From assembly GCA_947503305.1 (NCBI GenBank), contig CANNDF010000001.1, positions 62,001-126,000 of the forward strand: a DNA stretch of 64,000 bases. Direction: 5' to 3'. The stretch comes from an uncultured Dokdonia sp. (GTDB lineage: Bacteria > Bacteroidota > Bacteroidia > Flavobacteriales > Flavobacteriaceae). The first letter of the stretch is position 1. Each line of letters begins with the position of its first letter. The notes below the pieces were generated by a model. The model saw only the letters and a list, made by a program, of their open reading frames with translations. It was not told the origin of the DNA and searched no databases. The position numbers and the translations under genes were made by a program. Shown piece after piece: positions 34,823-44,472 of this stretch.

Positions 34823-35632
34823 TTAATCTAGTACTCTTGTGGTATAAAATTCTTCGTACGCCTGTGGGAATTCTTCTTTTTTCTTATATGATAATACAGG
34901 GATTTTAGTTGTATTAAGCATATTTACCAATTGATCATTAAGATCTGGAGATCCTATAATTGCAGCATCAGAGTTCTTTACAGTGACTTTCATAAGGTTT
35001 TCATACGTAGGGTCCTGTAACTCTTCTATAGAAGCTGTATCTATACCATCAAATGCTATCTTGTTAATCATCTCTTTATTTAAAGAACCTTCAAAACCTT
35101 GATTATATACAGAAGAGACTATCTTACTTTGAGAAAACAAAGGTTCACTAGCATAATAATGCTTAAGGTATAAAGGTAATAATGATGCAAGCCATCCATG
35201 AACATGAATAATATCTGGAGACCAATTCAATTTTTTTACCGTTTCTACAACTCCTTTTGCAAAAAATATTGCGCGTTCATCATTATCCTCAAAAAGATTT
35301 CCATCTTCATCAGCAAAAGTAGCTTTGCGCTTAAAATATTCTTCATTATCTATAAAGTACACCTGTATACGTTCTTTAGGAATAGAAGCTACTTTTATTA
35401 TAAGTGGCATATCAAAGTCATTAATGACCAGATTCATTCCTGAAAGTCGTATTACTTCATGTAGTTGATGCCTACGCTCATTGATATTGCCATAGCGAGG
35501 CATGAAAATGCGTATTTGCCCTCCTTTGGAATTCACCATTTGAGGAGCTTCAAACGACATAGAGGCAATCTCGGTCTCTGGCAGGTAAGGAATCACTTCA
35601 GACGACACGTACAATATCCTCTTATCTTTCAT
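34823..35632 (-). CDS. Short glycogen/starch synthase-like protein (N-terminal domain only)
   Basis: 269 aa matching only the GT5 N-terminal Rossmann domain of GlgA: ILYVSSEVIPYLPETEIASM, IRIFMPRYGNINERR, DNDERAIFFAKGVVETVKKL and PDIIHVHGWLASLLPLYLK. The KxGGL loop that binds ADP-glucose is replaced (PETEIASM) and the C-terminal nucleotide-binding domain is missing, so it is unlikely to be an active synthase. The short form is common next to panC in Bacteroidetes and is not a local truncation. A TACTTTTG box (35672-35679) is a good -7 promoter. Confidence 0.88.
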   Translation of the reverse strand: MKDKRILYVSSEVIPYLPETEIASMSFEAPQMVNSKGGQIRIFMPRYGNINERRHQLHEVIRLSGMNLVINDFDMPLIIKVASIPKERIQVYFIDNEEYFKRKATFADEDGNLFEDNDERAIFFAKGVVETVKKLNWSPDIIHVHGWLASLLPLYLKHYYASEPLFSQSKIVSSVYNQGFEGSLNKEMINKIAFDGIDTASIEELQDPTYENLMKVTVKNSDAAIIGSPDLNDQLVNMLNTTKIPVLSYKKKEEFPQAYEEFYTTRVLD

Positions 35633-35671
35633 ATATGTATTTCTTAATTACTAATCTCAATAAAAAACACG

Positions 35672-35679
35672 CAAAAGTA
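35672..35679 (-). promoter_or_regulatory. -7 box of the GlgA-like/DUF4270/glmS run
   Basis: TACTTTTG on the minus strand, 39 bp upstream of the start; divergent from the panC promoter. Confidence 0.5.
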
Positions 35680-35710
35680 CTAAATTTTATGCACTTTGCC
35701 TTTAAAATGG

Positions 35711-35718
35711 TAAGTTTG
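35711..35718 (+). promoter_or_regulatory. -7 box of panC
   Basis: TAAGTTTG matches TANNTTTG, 22 bp upstream of the panC GTG start. Confidence 0.5.
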
Positions 35719-35740
35719 CAGGCGTTAATTTTTTGATAAA

Positions 35741-36589
35741 GTGACCATACTATATACTAGATCTGAAATTGAAAAAAAGGTTTCAGAAAAAAAACAACAA
35801 AATTTATCTATTGGATTTGTGCCTACAATGGGAGCTCTTCATGAAGGTCATGCGTCTCTTATAGAGCTCGCCTTGAAAAAGCATCCCTTTATAATTGTTA
35901 GTGTTTTTGTAAACCCTACGCAATTTAATAATGCATCAGATCTCGAAAAATATCCTCGGACTCTTAAGGAAGATACTTCATTTTTATCTGTATATGGATC
36001 TAAGGTGTGTATTTATGCACCATCACCAAAAGAAATTTATGGATCAAAAATTATTGCAAAGCAATATAACTTTGGAGGAATAGAAAATGTAATGGAAGGG
36101 ACGCACCGCCCAGGACATTTTGATGGAGTAGGAACTGTTCTCAATCATCTTTTTAGACAGATTCGTCCTGATGAAGCCTTTTTTGGAGAAAAAGATTTTC
36201 AGCAATTACAAATTGTACGTAGGTTAGTTAAAATTGAAAAGCTACCTCTTAGTATCACTGGATGCCCTATTCACAGGCAAGAGAATGGTCTTGCCATGAG
36301 TAGTCGTAATGCTCGACTTACCCAAGAACAATTAGAAAAAGCACCTTTTATATATAAGACTCTTTTACAAGTAAAAAATGATTTTGGCACAAAAAGTGCA
36401 CTTAATCATAAGAAATGGGTCCAGGCTCAATTCAAGAAAAATCCTGATCTTAATTTGGAATATTTTGAGATCTCTAATATTAAAAACTTAAGTCCGCTTT
36501 CGCGAAAGCGTAAACATCAAAAATACCGTGCGTTTATTGCAGTTTATGCAGGCGAAATCCGACTTATAGACAATATAGCCCTTAACTAA
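35741..36589 (+). CDS. panC: Pantothenate synthetase
   Basis: 282 aa from a GTG. It joins pantoate and beta-alanine with ATP. Motifs: GFVPTMGALHEGHASLIELA (HIGH-like), VSVFVNPTQFN, EGTHRPGHFDGVGTVLNHLF, FGEKDFQQLQIV and AMSSRNARL (KMSKS-like). A palindrome copy near the 3' end adds LSRKRK in a loop. panD follows after 18 bp, so the last two dedicated steps of pantothenate synthesis are co-transcribed. Confidence 0.97.
   Translation: MTILYTRSEIEKKVSEKKQQNLSIGFVPTMGALHEGHASLIELALKKHPFIIVSVFVNPTQFNNASDLEKYPRTLKEDTSFLSVYGSKVCIYAPSPKEIYGSKIIAKQYNFGGIENVMEGTHRPGHFDGVGTVLNHLFRQIRPDEAFFGEKDFQQLQIVRRLVKIEKLPLSITGCPIHRQENGLAMSSRNARLTQEQLEKAPFIYKTLLQVKNDFGTKSALNHKKWVQAQFKKNPDLNLEYFEISNIKNLSPLSRKRKHQKYRAFIAVYAGEIRLIDNIALN
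36495..36510. repeat. CGCTTTCGCGAAAGCG palindrome, copy 5
   Basis: Perfect 16-nt copy inside panC, read in frame as LSRKR. Confidence 0.95.
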
Positions 36590-36607
36590 AATACTTATCT
36601 TTACCCA

Positions 36608-36958
36608 ATGCTAGTAAATGTTGTAAAATCAAAAATCCATCGTGTAAAAGTAACCGGAGCTGAACTTCACTATATCGGTAGTATCACAATAGATGAAGAT
36701 CTGATGGATGCCGCAAATATTATAGAAGGAGAGCGTGTTCAAATTGTAAATGTTACCAATGGAGAACGCTTAGAAACCTATGCAATTCCTGGCCCTCGCA
36801 ATAGTGGAGAAATCACCTTAAATGGTGCTGCTGCTCGGAAGGTAGCAAAAGGAGATATTCTCATCCTTATTGTATATGCATTTATGGAACTTGAAGAAGC
36901 AAAAAAATTCAAACCTACACTCTGTTTTCCAGATGAACAGAGTAATCTTTTGAAATAA
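36608..36958 (+). CDS. panD: Aspartate 1-decarboxylase (pyruvoyl)
   Basis: 116 aa proenzyme that cleaves itself at Gly-Ser ([14 protein letters not shown]) to form the pyruvoyl cofactor. It makes beta-alanine for Pan[15 protein letters not shown] at the start and [17 protein letters not shown] are typical. Length is normal. Confidence 0.97.
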   Translation: MLVNVVKSKIHRVKVTGAELHYIGSITIDEDLMDAANIIEGERVQIVNVTNGERLETYAIPGPRNSGEITLNGAAARKVAKGDILILIVYAFMELEEAKKFKPTLCFPDEQSNLLK

Positions 36959-36960
36959 AC

Positions 36961-37914
36961 TTGGCAAAAAAACCCACAGGAATTGCTCTTAAAATATTAC
37001 TTCCTCTTTTAGGGGTATTTTTAATGTGGTATTCTCTGAGTTCTATGACCCATGCCGATCGTATAGCGATGTGGGAGGCTATAAAAAACGTAGATCCTAT
37101 ATGGATTATAATTTCATTAATCCTTGCAACTCTTAGCCATCTTTCTCGAGCATATAGATGGCAGTTTATGTTATCTCCTATGGGATATCAACCTAAACTT
37201 CACAATAGTTTTGCGGCTGTAATGATTGCTTACTTTGCAAACACATTTGTATTACGCTCTGGAGAAGTATTGAGAGGTGTCGCAATACAGCGATCAGAAA
37301 AAATTCCTTTTGAAAAAGCTTTCGGGACTATAATTTCAGAACGTATTGCAGATTTGGTCGTTCTTATTTTAATTATGACCATTGCCATTTTATTACAATC
37401 TAAGGAACTCTTATATTATTTTCAGAAAGAGGCAAACCCTATTCCATCTATAATAGCATTAATCATACTTCTATTTATGGGGGTCATAGGTTTACAAATC
37501 CTGAAAAAATCTTCACACCCACTTATTGAGAAAATTAGAAACTTTGGACTAGGTGTGTTAGAAGGGGTTAAGAGTATTCTCAAAATGAAAAACAATGGTG
37601 CTTTTGTCTTTCATACATTGTTTATTTGGACAATGTATGTACTTATGTTTTGGGTCATGAAATTTACCACACAAGGAACCTCTGATGCTACAATAGGTGT
37701 CATCCTATCTGCTTTTGTCATTGGAGCATTCTCAATGAGTGCTACAAATTCTGGAATGGGTATTTACCCTATTGCAATGGCTGCCATATTTTCATTTTTT
37801 GATTATGAAGAAGGGGCAACTTTCGGATGGCTTATATGGGGAACACAAACTATTTTTAATGTAGTTATTGGAGGCATCTGTGCACTATATACCTTTGTAT
37901 TACGTAAGCCATAA
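36961..37914 (+). CDS. Lysylphosphatidylglycerol synthase TM-type protein (UPF0104)
   Basis: 317 aa from a TTG, 2 bp after the panD stop. About eight transmembrane helices; ATLSHLSRAYRWQFML, RSGEVLRGVAI and GTIISERIADLVVL match the UPF0104/LPG-synthase TM region. There is no LPG-synthase catalytic domain, so it is a flippase-like or unknown membrane protein. The panC-panD-UPF0104-esterase-radA order is typical of Flavobacteria. Confidence 0.9.
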   Translation: MAKKPTGIALKILLPLLGVFLMWYSLSSMTHADRIAMWEAIKNVDPIWIIISLILATLSHLSRAYRWQFMLSPMGYQPKLHNSFAAVMIAYFANTFVLRSGEVLRGVAIQRSEKIPFEKAFGTIISERIADLVVLILIMTIAILLQSKELLYYFQKEANPIPSIIALIILLFMGVIGLQILKKSSHPLIEKIRNFGLGVLEGVKSILKMKNNGAFVFHTLFIWTMYVLMFWVMKFTTQGTSDATIGVILSAFVIGAFSMSATNSGMGIYPIAMAAIFSFFDYEEGATFGWLIWGTQTIFNVVIGGICALYTFVLRKP

Positions 37915-37952
37915 AATTTTAGTATTTTAGGCATTACTTAATATATACCCTG

Positions 37953-39101
37953 ATGAAATATAAATTACTATTGCTTCTATTTACAAGCTTAACAACCATT
38001 GTATCTGCACAAATCCAATATGAAGAACTTAGCTCTGATAGATTAGGAGAAAGCCGTCAACTCAAAATACAACTCCCTCGTAACTATACTGATAATCCTG
38101 AAAAAATTTATCCTATTATAGTTGTGCTTGATGGTGATTATCTCTTTGAACCTGTCGCAGGAAATGTAGACTATTATAGCTATTGGGAGGAAATGCCAGA
38201 AGCCATTGTAGTTGGGATTAATCAAGTAGACACAAGAGATACTGACACTTATTATGATGAGGTCAGTTATTTACCTATAGATGAAGGTGCTGCGTTTTTT
38301 GAATTTATAGGTCTTGAACTTATGCCTTGGTTAGATCAAAACTACCGTACCAGTACTTTTAGAATTATCGTAGGGCATGATGTTACTGCAAACTTTATGA
38401 ACTATTATTTAATGAAAGAACCTGCATTGTTTCAAGGTTATATTTCTTTAAGTCCAGATTTGGCTCCAGAAATGGAGACCAGACTAGTAGCAAGATTAGG
38501 AGCATCACAACAAAAAATATTTTATTATCTCGCTACTGCGACCGAAGACATACGGATTTTACGGGAAACAATTGAGCCCTTAAATAGTCAAATAAAGTTA
38601 GTTACAAATGATAATCTTAGGTATTACTATGATAATTTTGAAGGAGCTACTCATTATTCTCTTGTCGGCCGAGCAATCCCGAAGGCTATAGAAGAAATTT
38701 TCTCTATTTATCGCCCTATCAGCAAGAAAGATTACAAAGAAGTTATTTTAAAATTGGATGGGTCTCCTTATGATTATCTCATCGATAAATATACTATAGT
38801 AAAAAATCTTTTTGGGCTAGATGATAAAGTACGTGTCAATGATTTTATTGCTATTTCTACTGCTATGGAAAAAAAATCAGATTGGGAAGGATTGGGTAAA
38901 CTTGGTCAGTTAGCACGAAAAGAATATCCTGAAACAATGCTTGGTAATTACTATATCGCATTATCCTTGGAAAAATTAGGAGAACCTAAAAAAGCAATGC
39001 GCACCTATCAGAATGCATATTTACTAGAAGAGGTTTCTTTTTTGACAAAAGATTTAATGTTAGATAAAGCAGATAAAATAAAAGAAGACTTTGGTTATTA
39101 A
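37953..39101 (+). CDS. Esterase D-like alpha/beta hydrolase, nucleophile apparently lost
   Basis: 382 aa, signal peptide (1-19), PF00756-like esterase domain (about 20-260) and a helical TPR-like C-terminus (MLGNYYIALSLEKLGEPKKA). The nucleophile elbow, normally GHSxGG, reads GHDVTAN here, so the catalytic Ser is Asp. The His in GATHYSL remains. It is therefore probably not a standard serine esterase. It may have a binding role, or the family may use another mechanism. Confidence 0.82.
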   Translation: MKYKLLLLLFTSLTTIVSAQIQYEELSSDRLGESRQLKIQLPRNYTDNPEKIYPIIVVLDGDYLFEPVAGNVDYYSYWEEMPEAIVVGINQVDTRDTDTYYDEVSYLPIDEGAAFFEFIGLELMPWLDQNYRTSTFRIIVGHDVTANFMNYYLMKEPALFQGYISLSPDLAPEMETRLVARLGASQQKIFYYLATATEDIRILRETIEPLNSQIKLVTNDNLRYYYDNFEGATHYSLVGRAIPKAIEEIFSIYRPISKKDYKEVILKLDGSPYDYLIDKYTIVKNLFGLDDKVRVNDFIAISTAMEKKSDWEGLGKLGQLARKEYPETMLGNYYIALSLEKLGEPKKAMRTYQNAYLLEEVSFLTKDLMLDKADKIKEDFGY

Positions 39102-39205
39102 ACCATAAAACCCTGTGAAAAATAAATGCCCTCATCAGTAGGTCATTAATCAAAAAAGTGATCTTATTATAAGTGTAATACGATTTCTAAAAGCATCTAA
39201 AATAA

Positions 39206-39238
39206 AAAAGGAAGCCCTTCAAATAAGTGCTTCCTTTT
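39206..39238 (+). terminator. Terminator of the panC-esterase operon
   Basis: AAAAGGAAGC (39206-39215) pairs with GCTTCCTTTT (39229-39238), loop 13 nt, in the 319-bp spacer after the esterase-like gene. The rest of the spacer (39239-39420) shows only AT-rich sequence that presumably holds the promoter of the next gene. Confidence 0.75.
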
Positions 39239-39420
39239 AATATATTATTCAATCCCCCAATTGAATATATTCATTTATAAAAGTCGATAAAAATAAACGT
39301 AAAGCACCTATACGAATCGTATAGTATTTGTTAAATCATTGCAAAACAATACTTTTACATACGAATCCTTTGATTTTTTAATAGTATCTATTTTGTAATC
39401 TATCACAGGAAACATCATCT

Positions 39421-40866
39421 TTGGACAATACTATTTATAGATTGAAACATATAGTAATCATACTGCTTTTATTTTGTTCCTCCATTAGGAGTCAAGTACC
39501 TATTCAAAAAATTAATGATGCACTTCAATTAGTTAGTTTTGAGTATAAGAGAGATCAAAATAAAAATTATACAAAAAAAAATATCCAACAAGCTCCCTTT
39601 ACTATTGTAGAAGAAAGAGATCGTAATTGGGGATCAAAAAATGGGAGTTACTGGTTTAAAATAGTTCTTGACAATACGAAAGAAAAAACAGATTTCATTT
39701 TTAGATTACCTAGTGTACATGTAAAAGATTTTAAAGTCTACCATCTACAGAATAAGGAACTATTACTTGTTGGAATTTCTGGGAATAATATCCCTATATC
39801 AGATAAAGCTACAATAGCAAGGTATGCTGCTATTCCATATCAAATAGATACAGGGCGTAGTGTATTTTATATGCAAGTATTTTTTAAGCAAGAAGCGCAT
39901 TTTCCATTAGAAATTCTTAGCGAGAAACAATTTGATCGTATCGTTTTCAATTTTTTATCCTTATCAGGAGGTTATTATGGTTTTGCAATTTTGATCTTAA
40001 TTTTAAGTCTAGGGATGTTCTTTTATTTTAAGGATCCTATTTATCTTTACTATGGTCTATTTCTAGGAATCATCACTTTAAGTTTGTTTTATGATGATGG
40101 GTTTTTTTCATGTTTTTTCCCCAGCCTTATACATTATTATGATCTTATCGAAATAACACTACACTGGTTAGGCGCTATTACTGCCACTGTATTTTGTTGT
40201 GCCTTCTTAAATATAAAAAATGAATTACCATGGATAGGAAGATGGCTATGGATACTTATAGTTATTGCAGGAGTTTTCTATATAAGTGGTTATTATAGAG
40301 ATGATTTTTATCATTATCGCACCGCTGGTTATGTTGTATATGTCGTATTCTTAGCAACCTGGTTAGTAAGTTGTTATATAGCAACTTATAAAAAATATGC
40401 TCGTATTCTAGTTTTTGCATACCTCCTTGTCCTTTTTTCATCAATGGGGCACTATATCCTACGAGTAGCAGGGTATCAATTTATTAATATCTCTTCTAAT
40501 GAGATTAAACTAGGAGGAGTCATAGAAATGTTAATTCTAGGAGGTGCTATTTTATATAGGTTTAAGTTTTTACAAAAAGAGAATGAAGTAGCGCGTGCAC
40601 AGCTCGATATCTATCTAAATCGATTACAAGAAACCACAAAAAACAAAAAAATCTCACTACATGAGAGTGTGATAAAATTAAGTACAGAGTACAACCTTTC
40701 TAAACGAGAAACAGAAGTCCTCTCAGAACTTTCTAAAGGGTATTCTAATAAGCAAATAGCAGATGCATTACATATTTCTATCCCAACTGTAAAGTTTCAT
40801 ACCAGTAATATATATGAAAAATTAGAAGTATCAAATCGGTTTGAGGTTATAGAAAAAATCACCTAA
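39421..40866 (+). CDS. 7TMR-DISM membrane receptor with LuxR-type HTH
   Basis: 481 aa from a TTG. A signal peptide is followed by a 7TMR-DISMED2-like extracellular domain (about 25-165, NGSYWFKIVLDN, FIFRLPSVHVKDFKVYH), seven transmembrane helices (about 178-380), a short coiled-coil and a LuxR HTH (about 420-480: NLSKRETEVLSELSKGYSNK, then IPTVKFHTSNIYEKL). It is a one-piece sensor-regulator: ligand outside, DNA binding inside. Targets unknown. It sits between the pan operon and radA. Confidence 0.88.
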   Translation: MDNTIYRLKHIVIILLLFCSSIRSQVPIQKINDALQLVSFEYKRDQNKNYTKKNIQQAPFTIVEERDRNWGSKNGSYWFKIVLDNTKEKTDFIFRLPSVHVKDFKVYHLQNKELLLVGISGNNIPISDKATIARYAAIPYQIDTGRSVFYMQVFFKQEAHFPLEILSEKQFDRIVFNFLSLSGGYYGFAILILILSLGMFFYFKDPIYLYYGLFLGIITLSLFYDDGFFSCFFPSLIHYYDLIEITLHWLGAITATVFCCAFLNIKNELPWIGRWLWILIVIAGVFYISGYYRDDFYHYRTAGYVVYVVFLATWLVSCYIATYKKYARILVFAYLLVLFSSMGHYILRVAGYQFINISSNEIKLGGVIEMLILGGAILYRFKFLQKENEVARAQLDIYLNRLQETTKNKKISLHESVIKLSTEYNLSKRETEVLSELSKGYSNKQIADALHISIPTVKFHTSNIYEKLEVSNRFEVIEKIT

Positions 40867-40914
40867 TTGTATTCAAAACAAAACTTATTTTTTGAAGCGC
40901 TATCAATGTATTAA

Positions 40915-40931
40915 TTTCGCTTAAAGCGAAA
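40915..40931. repeat. TTTCGCTT-A-AAGCGAAA palindrome, copy 1
   Basis: 17-nt perfect inverted repeat ending 7 bp before the radA ATG. A second exact copy is at 45562-45578. It shares the TTTCGC/GCGAAA half-site with the main palindrome family. Confidence 0.85.
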
Positions 40932-40938
40932 AACTCCA

Positions 40939-42309
40939 ATGGCTAAAACTAAAACTACATTCTTCTGTCAAAATTGTGGATCACAACATGCCAAATGGCA
41001 AGGACAATGTAATGCATGTAAAGAATGGAATACCATTGTAGAAGAAGTTATTCAGAAAACCGACACAAAAGATTGGAAACAAGATACTACACTTGCAAAA
41101 ACAAGTAAACGGATATCAAAGCCTCTTAAAATAAAAGAGATTACTGCTTCAGAGGAAACTCGAATGGACACAAAAAACAATGAACTTAATCGTGTTCTAG
41201 GCGGGGGGCTTGTACCAGGCTCTTTGACATTACTAGGAGGAGAACCTGGAATAGGTAAAAGTACATTGTGTTTACAAATTTCATTAAACCTACCTTATAA
41301 AACCCTTTACGTTTCTGGAGAAGAAAGTCAGCAACAAATAAAAATGCGAGCAGATCGTATCCATCCAGACAGTGATCAGTGCTATATTCTTGCAGAAACT
41401 AAGACTCAGAATATATTTAGACATATTGCAGAGATAACTCCTGATATTGTTATTATAGACTCTATCCAAACCTTACATACAGATTATATAGATAGTAGTC
41501 CTGGCAGTATCTCGCAAATACGAGAGACTACTTCTGAACTTATTAAATATGCAAAAGAAACAGCCACTCCAGTTATATTAATTGGCCATATTACAAAAGA
41601 CGGAAACATCGCAGGGCCAAAAATTTTGGAGCATATGGTTGACACAGTATTACAGTTTGAAGGAGATCGTAATCATGTCTATCGTATTCTTAGAGCACAT
41701 AAGAATCGATTTGGAAGTACTAATGAATTAGGGATTTATGAAATGCAAGGGAGTGGTCTTCGTGAAGTTTCTAACCCTAGTGAAATTTTAATTTCAAAAA
41801 ATGATGAAGATTTAAGTGGAACTGCTATTGCTGCCACCCTAGAAGGTTTACGACCACTTATGATCGAGATTCAAGCTTTAGTAAGCACTGCAGTATACGG
41901 TACACCACAACGTAGTGCAACTGGATATAATGTTAAACGACTTAATATGCTACTTGCTGTTCTCGAAAAACGAGCAGGCTTTAAACTAGGTGCAAAAGAT
42001 GTATTTCTTAATGTGACTGGAGGTATCTCTGTAGACGATCCAGCAATAGATCTTGCTGTCGTAGCAGCCGTATTATCCAGCAATGTAGATATTGCAATAG
42101 ATAAGTCTTTATGTTTTGCTGCAGAGATTGGTCTTGCAGGAGAAGTACGTCCAGTTACTCGTGTAGAGCAACGTATCCTTGAAGCAGAGAAATTAGGTTT
42201 TGGAGGTATTATTATCTCTAAATATTGTAAAATACCCGATCATAATTATACCATAACTATTATCAAAGTAGCCAAGGTTCATGATGTTGTACGGCATTTA
42301 TTTGGGTAG
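40939..42309 (+). CDS. radA: DNA repair protein RadA
   Basis: 456 aa. An N-terminal C4 zinc finger (FFCQNCGSQHAKWQGQCNAC) is followed by a RecA-like ATPase with Walker A GGEPGIGKST, the KNRFGSTNELG motif and a C-terminal Lon-like S16 domain. It promotes branch migration in recombination. Length and order are standard. The palindrome directly before the start overlaps its ribosome-binding region. Confidence 0.97.
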   Translation: MAKTKTTFFCQNCGSQHAKWQGQCNACKEWNTIVEEVIQKTDTKDWKQDTTLAKTSKRISKPLKIKEITASEETRMDTKNNELNRVLGGGLVPGSLTLLGGEPGIGKSTLCLQISLNLPYKTLYVSGEESQQQIKMRADRIHPDSDQCYILAETKTQNIFRHIAEITPDIVIIDSIQTLHTDYIDSSPGSISQIRETTSELIKYAKETATPVILIGHITKDGNIAGPKILEHMVDTVLQFEGDRNHVYRILRAHKNRFGSTNELGIYEMQGSGLREVSNPSEILISKNDEDLSGTAIAATLEGLRPLMIEIQALVSTAVYGTPQRSATGYNVKRLNMLLAVLEKRAGFKLGAKDVFLNVTGGISVDDPAIDLAVVAAVLSSNVDIAIDKSLCFAAEIGLAGEVRPVTRVEQRILEAEKLGFGGIIISKYCKIPDHNYTITIIKVAKVHDVVRHLFG

Positions 42310-42340
42310 TATTTAAGTTGCGTAGATCATTACAATATAA

Positions 42341-42372
42341 ATCCGCAATAATGAAGGATCACTATTGCGGAT
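42341..42372. terminator. Hairpin between convergent radA and aldo/keto reductase genes
   Basis: ATCCGCAATA (42341-42350) pairs with TATTGCGGAT (42363-42372), loop 12 nt, no T-run. Probably a bidirectional terminator. Confidence 0.55.
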
Positions 42373-42381
42373 ATACAGTAA

Positions 42382-42397
42382 CGCTTTCGCGAAAGCG
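42382..42397. repeat. CGCTTTCGCGAAAGCG palindrome, copy 6
   Basis: Perfect copy in the radA/AKR convergent spacer, 9 bp from the AKR stop. Confidence 0.95.
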
Positions 42398-42406
42398 TAT
42401 AAATTA

Positions 42407-43438
42407 TTAAGGCGCAGGATTGGGAATAGCATTATGTACTTCTTCTATCGCTGTACGTATTTCATCAGATAATACAACATCAATACTCCCTACATTCTCT
42501 GCCAATTGCTCTACAGAAGTCGCTCCAATAATAGTTGAAGTCACAAAAGGTCTTGTATTTACAAAGGCAAGAGACATTTGTGTAAGACTTAATCCATGTG
42601 CGTCTGCTATAGCTTTATAACGACGAGTTGCTTCAAAAGAATTTTCATTATGATAACGATTATAATTAGGAAACAATGTGACACGTGCCTTAGGGGGATA
42701 ACCATCAAGATACTTCCCCGTTAATTGTCCAAAACCTAAAGGGGAATAGGGTAAATGGCCAACATTCTCACGATGCATAATTTCTGTAAGTCCTACTTCA
42801 TCTTTGCGATTTAAAAGGCTATATGGATTTTGTACTGTAATCATTTTTGGGGCTCCTTTTCGAGCTTCTTCGAGGTATCTTGACACCCCATAAGGTGCTT
42901 CATTTGACAAGCCTATATGTCTTATTTTTCCTGCTTTTATAAATTCCTGTAAGCTTTCTAATACCTCTGCAAAATTATCTTGCCATTCTTCACTAGAATT
43001 ATGAGTATATCCACGTTGTCCAAAAAAATTAGTAGTACGTTCTGGCCAGTGCAATTGATATAAATCTATATAATCTGTCCCCAGACGTTCCAAACTTTTA
43101 TGAATGGCATCTTCTAGTTCATGTTTTGCAAAACCTCCTGTACGAATATGCTTTGTAAATTCTGCTGGCCCTGCAATTTTTGATGCTATGATAACATCAT
43201 TGCGTTTTCCTGTTTTCTTTAACCAACTTCCTATAATACGCTCTGTGCTTCCATAGGTTTCAGGACGTGCCGGCACACTATACAATTCTGCTGTGTCAAT
43301 AAAATTGACTCCTTGCGCTATGGCATAGTCTAATTGTGCATGCCCTTCTTCTTCTGTATTTTGCTCTCCCCAGGTCATAGAACCTAGACAAATCTTTGAT
43401 ACTTTAATATCTGTATTAGGTAATGTAGTATACTTCAT
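42407..43438 (-). CDS. Aldo/keto reductase (Tas-like)
   Basis: 343 aa TIM-barrel NADPH oxidoreductase. Catalytic residues: Asp and Tyr in NFIDTAELYSVPARPETYGS, Lys in VIIASKIAGP, His in DLYQLHWPERTTNFFG. NADPH-binding STIIGATSVEQLAEN is at the C-terminus. The long insert after Tyr is as in E. coli Tas. Physiological substrate unknown. Confidence 0.93.
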   Translation of the reverse strand: MKYTTLPNTDIKVSKICLGSMTWGEQNTEEEGHAQLDYAIAQGVNFIDTAELYSVPARPETYGSTERIIGSWLKKTGKRNDVIIASKIAGPAEFTKHIRTGGFAKHELEDAIHKSLERLGTDYIDLYQLHWPERTTNFFGQRGYTHNSSEEWQDNFAEVLESLQEFIKAGKIRHIGLSNEAPYGVSRYLEEARKGAPKMITVQNPYSLLNRKDEVGLTEIMHRENVGHLPYSPLGFGQLTGKYLDGYPPKARVTLFPNYNRYHNENSFEATRRYKAIADAHGLSLTQMSLAFVNTRPFVTSTIIGATSVEQLAENVGSIDVVLSDEIRTAIEEVHNAIPNPAP

Positions 43439-43465
43439 CTGTAACTCCGCATGTGCGGTACTGTT

Positions 43466-44449
43466 TTAATTAATGTCTTTTAATAATGCGGTAACTTCAT
43501 CTAGTTTTGGAGTAAGAATTACTTCAATACGTCTGTTTTTTGCTTTATTTTCTGCTGTATCATTCTCTGCAACAGGTGCATATTCTCCACGTCCGGCAGC
43601 CGTTAAATTTTTGGGGTCTATACTTTTATTCTCGCGTAATATAGTTACAATAGCTGTGGCCCTTTTTGCAGAAAGATCCCAATTTCCTTTTAAATTTCCT
43701 ATCCCAGTATAAGGAACGTTATCCGTATGTCCTTCTATAAGTACTGCTATATCTGGATTATCTCCTAAAACAGTTCCTAGTTGTTGCACTGCTTTCTTTC
43801 CATTTGCACCTACAGTCCAACTACCACTATCAAATAACAATTTGTTTTCTAGGGATACATATACTTTACCATCGCGTTGTTCTACAGTAAGGCCTTTCCC
43901 TTCAAAATCGGTAAGAGCTTTTGATATTGCATCTCTTAACGTCCTCATCGAAGCATCTTTTGCCGCAATTACACTTTCTAACTCATCTATACGTTTAGAT
44001 CTATCTGCTAAGTCACTTTGTAATTTTTCTAGACGTTTACGTTCGGCATCGAGTGCCGCTTGGTTTGCAGCTAATGCTGCTTGCTTTTCTTCTAGTTCTG
44101 AGAGAAGTTCTCTATTCTTCTTAGCATTCTCAGCAATACTAGCATTGCTGTTTGCTTCTAATGCATTATAGGAAGCTTCTAGACTTGCTATTTTTGCTTT
44201 TGACGTCGCATAGTCAGAGGTTAGACGATCTCGTTCATCGGTTACTTTTTCTAAATCTGCAAGTGTTTTTTCATAATCAGATTTATATTTTTTTAAATCT
44301 TTTTCTGCTGTAGAAAGGTCACTAGTGAGATTACGATTTTCTTTTCTAAGGCGCGCATATTTAGATTCTAAATCTTCAAATACTTTTTTTGAAACACATG
44401 AATTAAGAGTGATTCCGGCAAGGCAAAGTAGGAGGGCTTTTTTAATCAT
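43466..44449 (-). CDS. OmpA-family lipoprotein with coiled coil
   Basis: 327 aa: lipobox (LAGITLNSC), a long heptad-rich coiled coil (about 25-190), then an OmpA-like peptidoglycan-binding domain (VLIEGHTDNVPYTGIGN, NWDLSAKRATAIV, NKAKNRRIEVIL). It probably anchors the outer membrane to peptidoglycan. It lies 23 bp after the exonuclease gene. Confidence 0.92.
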   Translation of the reverse strand: MIKKALLLCLAGITLNSCVSKKVFEDLESKYARLRKENRNLTSDLSTAEKDLKKYKSDYEKTLADLEKVTDERDRLTSDYATSKAKIASLEASYNALEANSNASIAENAKKNRELLSELEEKQAALAANQAALDAERKRLEKLQSDLADRSKRIDELESVIAAKDASMRTLRDAISKALTDFEGKGLTVEQRDGKVYVSLENKLLFDSGSWTVGANGKKAVQQLGTVLGDNPDIAVLIEGHTDNVPYTGIGNLKGNWDLSAKRATAIVTILRENKSIDPKNLTAAGRGEYAPVAENDTAENKAKNRRIEVILTPKLDEVTALLKDIN

Positions 44450-44472
44450 TTTAATTTGAATTGATTTATGTA

